From Candidatus Rifleibacteriota bacterium (GTDB taxonomy: Bacteria; Vulcanimicrobiota; Xenobia; Xenobiales; Xenobiaceae): a stretch of 8,565 nucleotides of DNA. Shown here piece after piece: positions 1-8,200 of the stretch (the stretch's first letter is position 1; every line of letters starts with the position of its first letter). A program made the translations under genes and the position numbers. The notes beneath the pieces were generated by a model that saw nothing but the letters and a program-made list of their open reading frames with translations, was not told the origin of the DNA and searched no databases. The stretch spans positions 1 through 8,565 of the forward strand of contig CAAGRW010000154.1 of assembly GCA_900772775.1 (NCBI GenBank), in the 5' to 3' direction.

Positions 1-69
1 GCCGGTTTGCGGAAGGTGCAAAGCAGAGTACCAATACTCGTATCGATAATTTCCTTTGGTTAGGAGCGA

Positions 70-1293
70 TTAGAGCCAGGACATAAGAGGAGTGTCGTTA
101 GTATCTACATCAGTTACCGGCTCACTGTCATAGTCACCCAGATTGGCCAAACTGTCTTTGTCGATTTGTAATTCGGAAGGATCGGACAGATAATGTAAAG
201 CTTCTTCTTTGTCTACCAAACCGGCTGAAACTAAACGCGAGAGAGATTTACCCAAAGTTTGCATATTATGCTCTTGCATAATCCAGGTAAGTTTGTCGGT
301 TCGACCATTCTTTAATTCTTCGTGAATTTCGTCATTGTTGACCAAAATTTCGAAAGCGGGAATGACACCGCGACCGTCACTGCGATTTACCAAAGTCTGA
401 TGAAGGACAATACGCAAAGCGTTGGCGAAAATCGGAGCCATCTTGGCTCTTTCTTGCTCATCGAAAGAACTGAGTATGCGCTCTAAGCCGCGATCAGGAC
501 TGGTAGCATCTAAAACGGCGATAACTAATTTGTTATTAGTCGCTGCTCTAATGGCAAAAGTGGCTGTTTCGCGGTCGGGAATTTCGCTAATACCCAGCAC
601 ATCGGCGTCTTGGTCGATAGCTTGCTGAATGCCTGTGGAGAAAGAGGGGACGTCTACTCCAACTTCGCGCTGTAAAATTGTGCTGAGCTGATTGTAACGC
701 CAGAACTGGATAGGATTTTCTAAAGTGACAATCCTGGCCAGACGCGTGGCGTTGATATGAGATACTAAAGCAGCCAGAGTATTGATCTTGCCGCTTCTGG
801 GTAAGCCGGTAAGCAAGATCAGTCCCGAAGGTTGCTCTAAAATATTTTCAACCAAACTCCCACTTAACCCTAAAGTCTCTAGCTTGGGAATATCGGTGCG
901 CAAACGATGGAAAGAGGCGCAAATGTGGCTACGTTCTAAAAAGAGGTGAACTTTGAAGCCGGATCCGCCGCCAGCTATGCAAGTCTCGGCGTGACCTTCT
1001 TTAACTAACTGATTCCTCAAATAGCTGGTTAGAACAGGCTTGAGGAGTTTACGGCAATCGGCGTCGCTCAGAGGAGAACCTTCTACGACACTGAGCATGT
1101 TGTTAATTCGCAAAGTGGGAGCGCTGCCGACGTTGATATTTAGGGCAGAAGCACCGTGGGCAACTGCTATATCTAAAAGCTGGGTCAGCTTGTAGGGAAC
1201 AGTAGCCGCTTCGCTGTCACTTTCAGCAAAGTGATCGCATAAAATGGTCATTCTATTAAGCAGTTCCTGTAGAACTGACCCATTAACTTCCAT
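70..1293 (-). CDS. PilT/PilU-family type IV pilus ATPase paralogue with degenerate catalytic motifs
   Basis: A 407-residue protein that aligns by eye with PilT, the hexameric retraction ATPase at the base of type IV pili, across the N-terminal PAS-like domain (about 34-130; GASALNINVG stands where PilT has GASDLHLSAG) and the RecA-like domain (about 135-370). The fold landmarks are intact but key residues differ. Walker A is GLPRSGKINT (163-172): K169 is kept, but the Ser/Thr after it is I170. The Asp box reads LENPIQF (191-197), with E192 kept and Asp replaced by Asn. Walker B keeps E237 in SEIPDRET. The His box TLHT is replaced by VLDA (260-263), and the C-terminal AIRNLI motif by EIHEEL (322-327). 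PilT is usually about 345 residues; here there are extra N- and C-terminal segments. The ATG at 1291-1293 has an AGAGGT ribosome binding site at 1302-1307. The gene lies 76 bases downstream of rpoZ on the same strand. Family membership is firm; loss of ATPase activity is my inference. Confidence 0.88.
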   Translation of the reverse strand: MEVNGSVLQELLNRMTILCDHFAESDSEAATVPYKLTQLLDIAVAHGASALNINVGSAPTLRINNMLSVVEGSPLSDADCRKLLKPVLTSYLRNQLVKEGHAETCIAGGGSGFKVHLFLERSHICASFHRLRTDIPKLETLGLSGSLVENILEQPSGLILLTGLPRSGKINTLAALVSHINATRLARIVTLENPIQFWRYNQLSTILQREVGVDVPSFSTGIQQAIDQDADVLGISEIPDRETATFAIRAATNNKLVIAVLDATSPDRGLERILSSFDEQERAKMAPIFANALRIVLHQTLVNRSDGRGVIPAFEILVNNDEIHEELKNGRTDKLTWIMQEHNMQTLGKSLSRLVSAGLVDKEEALHYLSDPSELQIDKDSLANLGDYDSEPVTDVDTNDTPLMSWL

Positions 1294-1369
1294 AAGTAAA
1301 TACCTCTAGCCGTTCTTTGTTAATATTGATTAGCTTGGAAATTTCAGAGCGAACGTACTCTCGGCGCGA

Positions 1370-1870
1370 TTAGATTAAAGAATCCGTCTCTTTAGTTTCG
1401 TCGGATACGAAGTCTAACGCTTCGCCGCTCTGGCTGGCAGAGTCAACCGCGTTGGTCAATTCATCAATGGAATTGTCTTCGTCTTCCTCTTTGGCAACGA
1501 CATCTTCCAAATTCACATCTCCGGCACTGAGATCGTCAATGCTTATAGCATCTTCGGATTTGTCTTCAGAAGCATATTTGTCGCTCTTGGGAGCACCGGA
1601 CAGAGAGGCGGCTAAGCCTTCTCCGCTCAGAATATCGGTTTCCTTAGAGGCGTTAGCGGTTGCAGGTTCGTCATCGGCGCTTTCGTCTACATAGACTTCG
1701 CCTTTGGCAATCTCTTGCAATGCCATGCTCACAGGCTTAGCGGCATTGTAATGTTCAATCGAGGTATCGCCGTCGTTAATCTGGCGAGCTCTTTTTAAGG
1801 CCAGAGTCACTAATTCAAATTTATTGTCTACCTTGGTGAGAAGTTCATCCAAGCTCGGCTCTACGAGCAT
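1370..1870 (-). CDS. rpoZ: DNA-directed RNA polymerase omega subunit with long acidic C-terminal tail
   Basis: A 166-residue protein. Residues 4-60 match the omega family: EPSLDELLTKVDNKFELVTL, then ALKRARQIN, then AKPVSMALQEIAKGEV, which are the hallmark helices that clamp the C-terminal end of beta-prime. Omega helps assemble and stabilise RNA polymerase. Typical omegas have about 60-100 residues. Here residues about 65-166 form an extra tail with 30 Asp/Glu and only 6 Lys, rich in Ser and Ala and predicted disordered. I chose the ATG at 1868-1870 because GGAGG (1878-1882) lies seven bases upstream of it; the in-frame TTG two codons earlier would leave only one base of spacing. The gene is first of a probable two-gene unit with the PilT-like gene and is divergent from ftsK. 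The usual neighbour gmk is not seen upstream. The identity of the core is confident; the role of the tail is unknown. Confidence 0.9.
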   Translation of the reverse strand: MLVEPSLDELLTKVDNKFELVTLALKRARQINDGDTSIEHYNAAKPVSMALQEIAKGEVYVDESADDEPATANASKETDILSGEGLAASLSGAPKSDKYASEDKSEDAISIDDLSAGDVNLEDVVAKEEDEDNSIDELTNAVDSASQSGEALDFVSDETKETDSLI

Positions 1871-1876
1871 GCTCAA

Positions 1877-1902
1877 TCCTCCGTGCGGCTTGATAAGGCC
1901 GC
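1877..1902 (-). promoter_or_regulatory. rpoZ ribosome binding site with adjoining 5' UTR hairpin
   Basis: Read on the minus strand, an 18-base hairpin (1885-1902) with arms GCGG-CTT and AAG-CCGC, one bulged C and a three-base loop ends immediately before ACGGAGGA (1877-1884), which contains the GGAGG ribosome binding site of rpoZ. The ribosome binding site itself is not in the stem. The hairpin lies where an initiating ribosome would sit, so it could modulate rpoZ translation or stabilise the 5' end of the message. The structure is read from the sequence; a regulatory role is inference. The ribosome binding site decides the start codon of rpoZ. Confidence 0.5.
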
Positions 1903-1978
1903 GAATGATATAATCAATTTCTCGATCCTGATTCTTTACGTCTAAATTGCAAAAAATCCTGCTTATGTAGATGATACT

Positions 1979-2013
1979 GTACTGGGAGTACCTGGCTTGT
2001 CCCTATAATATAG
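1979..2013 (+). promoter_or_regulatory. Candidate promoter: palindromic TATAAT box with adjacent GTACT-GGG-AGTAC palindrome
   Basis: TATAAT at 2004-2009 is a perfect sigma70-type -10 box facing ftsK and would start a transcript near 2016. It sits inside CTATA-A-TATAG (2003-2013), a perfect palindrome, so the minus strand reads TATATT, also close to consensus and facing rpoZ. No good -35 hexamer lies 16-19 bases upstream; that position is instead occupied by the inverted repeat GTACT-GGG-AGTAC (1979-1991), which may be a regulator binding site replacing or blocking the -35 contact. The motifs are seen directly. Promoter activity, use in both directions and regulator binding are inferred. Confidence 0.45.
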
Positions 2014-2015
2014 AG

Positions 2016-2139
2016 GAGTTGGTCTTTAATTCTTGAAGCACGAGGCCCCCTCTGTTGGGGGGAATGATCGAGCCTTTTGGGTCTCTGATTGAGAGTGGGG
2101 GAGGAGCCAATCTGACAATAAGCAGAAGACAGTTTTTTT
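2016..2139 (+). ncRNA. Candidate structured leader RNA upstream of ftsK
   Basis: Downstream of the TATAAT box, the plus-strand transcript can form a closed multi-branch fold. GUUGGU (2018-2023) pairs with GCCAAU (2106-2111). Directly inside it, CUUUAA (2024-2029) pairs with UUGAAG (2033-2038) around a three-base loop. CCCCC (2046-2050) pairs with the G run at 2057-2062. An AUC-GAG-CC / GG-CUC-GAU stem with bulges follows at about 2067-2090. The block ends in seven T (2133-2139). It matches no riboswitch, T-box, SRP, 6S or RNase P motif that I recognise, and the last hairpin before the T run is weak, so I do not call a terminator. It could be a 5' UTR element of ftsK, a small RNA, or chance folding of a G/C-rich stretch. 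Confidence 0.3.
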
Positions 2140-2243
2140 ATGACAAGCCGGTTTCTTGCCGGGAAGGAGCACATTGAAGTATAGCGCTCATATTCCGGTT
2201 AGATTGGTTTGTTTTGCCATTTTTAGCGATAGGGTGAGTATAT

Positions 2244-5200
2244 ATGGTTACTGAGCGTACAAAGAAAGCCGGCGCCGGTTTGGCCAAGGCAGCCGGAGTT
2301 GCCGCTGGCAAGGGGGCCAGTCAAGCAGGAAATACGCCTCCGCTAGCCAGACAAGCTGCAAGTAAACGAGATGAAAGCCGCCTTTACATATGGGGGCTCG
2401 TTTGGCTTTGGCTGGTTGCGCCCTTTTTGCTCCTGTGCCTAGTTGCACCCCAATGGGCCGGAGCTTTGGGAAACGGTATATCCTTGGCTTTAAAAAATTG
2501 CATAGGCATGGCCGGTTGGGTTATGCCCATGATCGCTTTTTTGGCTGCTTCTTGGTGTTTCAATTACAATAACAAAGCCGGACGCATAAATATAAAAGTT
2601 GTTATTCCGCTGTTGTTGCTTTTCTCGGTATTTTTTGCCGCTCGCTGTGGTCAGGGTGGCAATATAGGCAAATTTATCGACGGTGTAGTTGCAGGTATTA
2701 TTGGTGAATTTGGAGCCTGGACATTGGCTACACTAGGATTTTTATCTGTTTTTGTTTTTACTTGGAATCTTACCACGGAAGAAACAATAGAAGGTTGTAA
2801 AGCTTTGAGTCAATTTTCTGGAAGTTCGCTCTCGGAGTTGGGTCAGCGTGCACTCAGCGGACTGTCTAAATTTTGGGGTTGGGTTATTTCTGCCAGCAAG
2901 CATTGCGCCGAATTGCTTAGTAGTGCCAAAGAAAAATTATCGGAGCACCATCAGGAAGAAGATGATGATGCAGAGTTAAAAGTTAAAGAAATTGAAGATG
3001 CCGAACCGACTGATCTGGAACAGAGAGCCATCTTTTACGAAGAGTCCGGCCTTATGCCGACTACCAAAGAGCCTGAAAAGATCGAACCTCTCACTTCCAG
3101 AGGCTTTTTTGAAGATGACGATGATAAAAAGATTTTCGGCCATGACGATTTAGAAGAAAACTTACAAAGGCCGCGTTTTTCCGAGCCTAAGTCGGATATG
3201 CCGGAGCCAGAGAAGCAAAATAAAGCTGATAAGAACGAGCTTCTAAATGAAATACATCGCCGCAACACCAGCGGAGAGATGGCCTCTGTTAGAAATAGAG
3301 ATTACGAAACAGCCCGTAAAGCGGAGCCAGTTGCTGAAGCTAAAGAGACGTATACCGCCAGTTCGGCAATTCGGCGTGAAGCTTCTCCTTATTCAAGTAT
3401 GGGCTCTTGGCGTTCGTCAGCCAATGAGAGAAGGCCAAACGATTGGCAACGTGACGATAAAAAGCCCTCGACTACGCCGAGCGAAAATAAAGAGCCGCAG
3501 CGCCGTATAGAAAAGACAGAAATTCGCAGCGGAGTTTATGCCAAGCATGAGCCTGCTACAGCTAAAGAAGGGTTGGCTTTAAGTCGCCGTTTGGCAGAGC
3601 GTCCCTCCAATAGTTCCGGTTCTGGCTTGGCTCGCAATTACAGTTCTTTCTCTTCTCGCAGCCGTTTGGGCGAAAAAAATGCCAGCGAAGAGAAAGATTT
3701 GCCTTTGCGTCCGGTGCGCTCATCTTCGTCCGGTGGCTACAAAGCAACTCGCCATACAAGCGATGCTTTGTCTCGCGGCGCTCTTTCCGAGCGTAAACCA
3801 AACTTTATCGATTCTGACGAGACTGTAGAAGTAGCCGCTTTAAAACGCCTTGCCGAGCCTAAGCCTGCCGTCAATTCTAACGTTGATAGTGAGAAGCCCT
3901 CTGACGAATTAGACAAAAAAGTTGAGGCTTTGAAATTCGCAGAGCGCTTAGATAGCGACTTAAATTTGGCTGCTTCAGATGTCGGCAATGCTCGCGCTCG
4001 ACAAGCCCAGCCCAAGGCTGAAGAAGCTGCTCCTGTCCCTACGGCAGCTGCCGAAAATAACAATGCTACCTCTTCAGCTCGCAAAATGAGCGAGCTTTCT
4101 CCCGAAGAGCGCCGCCGCGCTTTGGGTTTAATTCGTCGTCCGGCAGGCAAAGCTCGTGCTCAACAAGTGCAGCCCAAGGCTGAAGAAGTGGCCGAATCTG
4201 CTTCTGTAACAGCTGATGATAATGACCAGATAAAAGCTGAAAACGAGGGTGTATCGGCAGATGCTTTGAGAAAACTCAACGCACTTTCGCCGGAAGAGCG
4301 CCGTCAGGCTCTGGGGCTGGGGGAGGATCGTCGTCCTTCGGCTTTGCCTATCGATCCTGAAGCTTTGGAGAGTTTCAGCACTTTATCACCCAGTCAAGTA
4401 AATGCTTTGCCTCCGGAAGAGCGTCGTCGCGTTTTGGGTATAAGAGGTGCCGCTGCTCCATATTTAAATAGAGACAGAAACTCTCTCTCAGATATAAAAG
4501 CTTTGCGTGGTGCCGAAGGACAAAATGTCGCTTGCGATCCCAAGGCTGCCCTTAACGCTTTAAGTTCGCGTCGTCCCGGAGCTGCTCCTAAGGCACAAAC
4601 TACAGCTGGAGAAAGTGCCGGATCTTCACTTCGCCCTACCGAGCCCAAAGCCCAAGCTTCTTTTACCAGATCTTCCAAGCCTAGCCTTATGCGTTCGACG
4701 GCTTCTCGTTCTACAGTTGCGCCATCTCGAAATACTCCGGCCAAACAGCCTCAAGTTGAAGCTCCAGAAATGTCCAAAGAAGCTAAACTAGCTGCTTGGA
4801 GAGCCAGCACTTTAAGAGCTAGAGCTAGTTTCAAGCGCCAATCCGAAGGCAAAGCTCGCTTACGTCAGGAAAAGGCCGTCAAGGAAGTCTCTGACGATAT
4901 GCCTTTTGCTAACGATTTAATGAACCCTCAAGGGCCGACTTTGCGTCCTCCTGTGGCGCAAAATCAAGCTCCTTCTGCAACAGCAGCCTTAGCTTCCAAG
5001 CGCAATGCCAGGCAGCAATTGGGTATTATTCCCCGGGCTCGCAAGAATGGCTCTGCTTCTCGTCACGCCGTCGCCCAGACTGTCCAACAAGCTGACAGCT
5101 CTGACGCCGACGATGTAGACTTCCGAAAAAAAAACGCTGAAACTGAATTAAATTTTCAAACAGAACAAGCTGAAGCTCATAGCGCCATTGGCTCTCCAGA

Positions 5201-8200
5201 AATGCTCAGCCGTTTAGTGTCCGATAATTCCCCTAGAGCTGGCATACGTCCGCAACTGGGCGAATTTTCTGATGCTTCTTTAAACCGTCAAGTGAAGGCC
5301 AGATTGTCTCAATTCCATTCGGCGGTAGGGGAGTTGCAAGGCGTAACTTGGAGTGAAGGCGGCGACCTGGATTCTTTGCTCAATCCGTCTAAGCATTCTG
5401 CAGCAGCTTTAGCTGCTATTAAAAAGCCGGAAATTGAAGAAGTGCCTGCCGCCGAGCCTGTGCCTGCCGCCGAGCCTGTGCTTGCTGCTGAGCCTGTGCT
5501 TGCTGCTGAGCCTGTAGCTGAAAAGTCCATTTCCGCTTTGGCCAAAGCTGAAGAAGAGGAGGATTTGCCTTTTCCCAAGCCGCGCTCTTCAGCTAATCAT
5601 AAAGCCGTTATCTCTCCTGCTCCTGTTGCCAGCGCTCAACTTGCCAGGCGGGTTGCCGATGTAACAACTACCGCAGAAGCAGCCGCCAAAGCGACCAATT
5701 CTGTTAGTAGAGCCGAAGTGGCAGCTTACGTTTCTTCCGAGCGCATAGACGATTTGCAAAAATTGGCAGAAGCCGAATTGGCTGATGAAAAAGTTGTGGA
5801 ATTAGCTGAACAACTTGATGAACAAGCAGAGGCTGAAGCTCAAGCTCAGACAGAAGAAAATAGCGCTATTGAATCTGCAACTTTAAAAACTGAAATTGCT
5901 AGTGAAGAACAAGATAGTGCTGCTTCTGCTGTTTTGGCTAAAGCTAAGAGCACCGTAGAAGTGCAAATTCCTAGCGAGTTACTCAATGTCGATTCAGCCG
6001 CCGAAGAGGAAAGACAGAGCGCAGAATTATTTGAGGAGCATGACTCAGAAAACACCACTGAAGCTCACGAAACTTCTGGAGAAGATGTCAGCGCTCCTAA
6101 GTCGGAAGCGGCTGAAAATACCGTAAGTTCCAGCGCCGGTTCTTCTAGCTCGGCAACCGAACCTAACGGCGTAAAGCGCTTCGATCTTGGCTTGGGCAAT
6201 GATGGCGCGGCTTTAGACTTTGACAGCATTATGCCTCGCGATCGTGATCGCTTCACCAACTTGCGCCCGATCAACCTTACCGGCAGCAGCGTCTACCGCA
6301 ATCCTATCCGCCCTAGCTTCTTCTCCGCTTCACGCATAGTCGCTGCGCCAGTTGCGCCTGCTGTGCCCGCTGCCGTCGCTCAGCCTGCCACCGCTGCGCC
6401 AGTTGCGCCTGCTGTGCCCGCTGCCGTTGCTCAACCTGCCCCCGCTGCGCCAGTTGCGCCTGCTATGTCAGCTGCTGTTGCTCAACCTGCCCCCGCTGCG
6501 CCAGTTGCGCCTGCTATGCCAGCTGCCGTCGCTCAGCCTGTCCCCGCAGCGCCAGTTGCAGATCAGCCAAGGCGTTCTCCCGCTTTTGGCTTTGATAGGA
6601 GTGAACGGCGCATTATTGGCAGCTCTACTCCTGTTTCAGGCGCTGTAGTTAATGCACAGCGTCCGGCCGCGCTTTATCCTTCTAGCATACCTTCTGTGAG
6701 CACTGTTCGTGTGGTTGGTCAACCGGCTAATAGCGCCGCGTCTGCTCCTTTAGCTATGCCCAGAAAGAGCAACTCCGGAGCTTTGCAAGCTGTAGAGCAT
6801 TATATGTTGCCTTCGCTGTCACTTTTGGAAGAAGTTCCCCCTCAGAGCAGACATGAATTTGTTGATAAGTCGGAATTGCTTATTCGCACTTTAGCCAGCT
6901 TTAAAGTGGAAGCTACGGTACGCAACGTAATTCAAGGGCCGGCTGTTACGCGTTACGAGTTAGAACCGGCTATTGGCGTTAGAGTCAACAAATTTATCAA
7001 TTTGACCAATGATATTGCCTTAGCCTTGGCTGCTACTACGGTGCGTATCGAGGCTCCGGTGCCAGGCAAGTCTGTTGTGGGTGTCGAGGTACCAAATGGA
7101 TTTACCGAACTTGTTTCTTTAAAAGAAGTGCTCAGCTCGGAAAACTTCCGCAACGGTAAGGGACTGTGTGTCGGCTTAGGTAAAGATATTAGCGGTACAG
7201 CTCGAGTGACCGATTTAAGCAAAATGCCTCACTTATTGGTTGCTGGTACGACCGGATCTGGTAAGTCTGTTTGTATCAATACTTTGATTCTCAGTTTGCT
7301 TTATCGCTTTACGCCTAGGAATTTGCAACTTTTGATGATCGACCCTAAGCAAGTGGAACTTTCTATCTACGAAGGTTTGCCTCACTTGATTTGCTTAACC
7401 GGAGAAGAACCCGGCAAAATTATCGTCGATCCTAAGATGGCCTCTTCGGCTTTGCATCAGATGGTCAACTTGATGGAAGAACGCTACACTATGTTTAGTA
7501 AAAACAGAGTGCGCAATATTGGCGAATATAACATGAAGCATCCCGAAGCTACTTTGCCTTGGGTTGTGGTTATTATCGATGAGTTGGCCGACTTAATGAT
7601 GGTTGCTTCCAAAGATGTGGAAAAATCGATCTGTCGCTTGGCTCAAAAAGCTCGTGCGGCCGGTATCCATATGGTTGTAGCGACTCAGCGTCCTTCTACC
7701 GACGTTATTACAGGTCTCTTGAAAGTTAATATCCCTTCTCGTATTGCTTTTGCTGTTTCTTCGGGTGTCGATTCTCGAGTTATTCTCGATGATGGTGGCG
7801 CCGAACATTTGCTTGGTAAAGGCGATATGCTCTTTAAACCTGTAGATGCCAATAACGGAGCTCGTATTCAAGGCGCTTTTGTTAAAAATGACGAAATTCA
7901 GCGCGTAGTTGATTTCTGGAATAGACAAGACGTGCCTAGCAACCGCATTCAGCTCAACATTCAGGAAGATATGGCCGAAGACAAAGCTGATAAGGGCGGA
8001 GGCAATGATGCCAATGACGATGATCCTTTGCTCGAAGAAGCTTTGGATGCCATTTTGCGTACTCGTCAAGCCTCGGCTTCTATGTTGCAAACTGAATTGC
8101 GCGTAGGCTATGCTCGAGCCAGGCGTTTAATTAACTTACTGGAAAAGCGCGGCTATGTTGGCCCGGCTGAAGGCAGCAAAGCGCGTAAGATCCTCTATAC

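Larger units (their letters stand above)
1871..2243. other. Divergent intergenic control region between rpoZ and ftsK
   Basis: This 373-base stretch carries no convincing protein gene. From left to right it holds the rpoZ leader with its hairpin, an A/T-rich section (about 1903-1975), a short palindrome plus consensus -10 box (1979-2013), a G/C-rich foldable block ending in seven T (2016-2139), and the ftsK leader (2140-2243). In the last part, TTGCCG (2156-2161) and TATAGC (2180-2185), 18 bases apart, form a weak alternative ftsK promoter with four of six matches at each box. The ftsK ribosome binding site is probably AGGGTGA (2231-2237), seven bases upstream of the ATG at 2244. No clear promoter serving only rpoZ was found. 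Confidence 0.6.

Noticed and set aside
37..84. The plus-strand frame reads TRIDNFLWLGAIRART before a stop, resembling the start of an S4 RNA-binding domain (Hsp15 type).
   Set aside because: It stops after a few residues, has no start codon in the window, and runs into the coding end of the PilT-like gene. All three plus frames look equally plausible over this short edge, so it is not called a gene or pseudogene.
1294..1369. The gap between rpoZ and the PilT-like gene, checked for a terminator or promoter.
   Set aside because: No stem followed by a T run and no convincing pair of promoter boxes; only the ribosome binding site at 1302-1307 is supported.
1914..2174. An 86-residue open frame on the minus strand in the rpoZ-ftsK gap.
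   Set aside because: It has no ribosome binding site, an atypical composition and no recognisable family, and it overlaps the promoter and foldable region. Probably chance.
2064..2177. A 37-codon plus-strand frame (starting MIEPFGSLIE) as a possible leader peptide before ftsK.
   Set aside because: The G run ends one base before the ATG, which is poor ribosome binding site spacing, and the frame crosses the candidate RNA stems. There is nothing to show that it is translated.
3111..3131. A DDDDK stretch in the FtsK linker like an enteropeptidase site.
   Set aside because: A common by-product of an acidic low-complexity segment; no biological meaning expected in a cytoplasmic bacterial linker.
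6352..6648. A plus-strand frame of Leu/Pro-rich repeats inside ftsK.
   Set aside because: It is the shifted-frame reading of the 51-bp repeat array; the FtsK frame continues uninterrupted into the motor domain.
7593..8090. A 165-residue minus-strand frame opposite the FtsK motor.
   Set aside because: It lies entirely antisense to conserved motor and gamma-domain codons, with no family match. A shadow frame.
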